Positions 20,914 to 21,711 of a DNA stretch of 21,711 nucleotides are shown in pieces. The notes under the pieces were generated by a model. It made no database searches and was not told where the DNA came from. It saw only the letters and a list, made by a program, of their open reading frames with translations. The DNA comes from DAIRDK01 sp035403225 (GTDB lineage Bacteria > Bacteroidota > Bacteroidia > Bacteroidales > FEN-979). The stretch is from the NCBI GenBank assembly GCA_035403225.1, contig DAONET010000038.1, forward strand, positions 1 to 21,711, given 5' to 3'. The first letter of the stretch is position 1. Every line of letters begins with the position of its first letter. The position numbers and the translations under genes are program-made.

Positions 20914-21711
20914 ATGAAAAACAGTTACCCTGAAAAAAGTAATTCATTTCGAGCCATTTGGAAAACAATGTTCCCCATCATTGTTTTGTTAATGGTCGTC
21001 TTTGGTTACACCGGCGTCAAGGCGCAAACCCTCTTCGAGGTTACAGGCACTTCGGCCATTTGTGACGGAGCGAGTGCAACCATCACTCTCAGCGGCTCCC
21101 AAAGCGGGAGTGATTACCAACTATACAAAGACGGTGTTGCTGTTGAAGACCCAATCCCGGGCACCGGCAGTTCGCTTACCTGGACTACCTCGAACGCCGG
21201 ACTCTACACAGTATCAACGACATACAACGGCGAAACCATCAACATGAATGGCAATGCCAAGATCTGGGTCGGAGCGCCGGCCACCACCATCGCCACCCTA
21301 TCGCTGGTTTGTCCCGGCAGCCAGGTTCAAATCCCGGTTACGGTGAAGGACTTCAAAGAAGTAGGCAGCATCTCTTTAGCTCTTAGTTTCGATGCCACCA
21401 AACTCTCGTACGTTTCTTCCACCTTTAACAGTTCCCTCTGGTCGAACTTTATTGTGAACAATCCATCAACGGGAGTAATCAAAGCCGCAGGATTTGTTAC
21501 AGGCGAAGAGCAAGGACTGACTTTCTCAGACAATACAGTTCTGTTCACCATGACCTTTAATACCTTAACCAGCGCAACCGGAACCGCCAGCTTACAATGG
21601 GTGACAATCCCGGAAACCGATTGCGAGTACGCTCCTTTTTATCCTCAATTCGCCTATGTTTTCTGTGACAACGAATCATCGGATTATATAAATGGGAGTG
21701 TTCCGTTTACT
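20914..21711 (+). CDS. secreted Ig-like plus cohesin protein, 3'-truncated by window
   Basis: The frame opens at ATG 20914 and runs to the window edge without a stop (266 codons visible). Residues 1-38 form a long signal peptide with a charged n-region (MKNSYPEKSNSFRAIWK), a hydrophobic core (FPIIVLLMVVFG) and cleavage near VKAQT. Residues ~40-120 are a Bacteroidota-type Ig-like module (ICDGASATITLSGSQSG, YQLYKDG, GLYTVSTTY). Residues ~122-266 are a cohesin-type module (QVQIPVTVKDF, VGSISLALSFD, NTVLFTMTF, SLQWVTIPETDCEYA, DYINGSV). The C-terminal Cys-Glu-Tyr signature matches the other cohesins in this window. It is separated from the previous gene by 451 bp and probably has its own promoter. 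The rest, perhaps including a sorting domain, lies outside the window. Confidence 0.92.
   Translation, partial: MKNSYPEKSNSFRAIWKTMFPIIVLLMVVFGYTGVKAQTLFEVTGTSAICDGASATITLSGSQSGSDYQLYKDGVAVEDPIPGTGSSLTWTTSNAGLYTVSTTYNGETINMNGNAKIWVGAPATTIATLSLVCPGSQVQIPVTVKDFKEVGSISLALSFDATKLSYVSSTFNSSLWSNFIVNNPSTGVIKAAGFVTGEEQGLTFSDNTVLFTMTFNTLTSATGTASLQWVTIPETDCEYAPFYPQFAYVFCDNESSDYINGSVPFT

Overview
The window is almost wholly coding, all on the + strand. It carries five very large or modular secreted proteins and no housekeeping gene, enzyme or RNA gene that I can recognise. The C-terminal type IX secretion (T9SS) sorting domains, SprB repeats, lack of Shine-Dalgarno sequences and a TAnnTTTG-type promoter box point to a Bacteroidota bacterium, probably of the Bacteroidales/Marinilabiliales/Lentimicrobium kind. 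That placement is inferred from protein style, not from a marker gene.

Layout: (1) 1-11628 is the 3' part of a giant adhesin-like gene (at least 3875 residues). Its order is Ig/cadherin-like modules, four tandem ~1.1 kb right-handed beta-helix units, an unrecognised module in two copies, a cohesin-type module, another beta-helix, eleven SprB-type repeats, a beta-sandwich/dockerin-like block, a cohesin-like module and a T9SS type A sorting domain. A strong intrinsic terminator follows. (2) 11739-18158 is a second giant gene (2139 residues) built from the same parts in another order: signal peptide, three beta-helices, cohesin, a PKD/SprB-like module, a fifth copy of the ~1.1 kb beta-helix unit, the same unrecognised module pair, the same dockerin-like block and a sorting domain. 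A second strong terminator with the same stem core follows. (3) 18256-19449 and 19479-20462 are two small cohesin proteins 29 bp apart, probably one operon. The first has two cohesins and a sorting domain. The second has cohesin, PKD and a beta-rich stub but no sorting domain. (4) 20463-20913 is an AT-rich gap with a likely promoter. (5) 20914 to the window end is the start of another Ig-like plus cohesin protein.

The common thread is a locus of surface proteins that carry cohesin-type modules, together with degenerate dockerin-like segments on the two giants. My inference is a cell-surface scaffold or adhesin system assembled after T9SS export, perhaps through cohesin-dockerin-like contacts. 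Binding is not demonstrable from sequence alone. The locus also shows clear module duplication, shuffling and probable gene conversion between the two giant genes.
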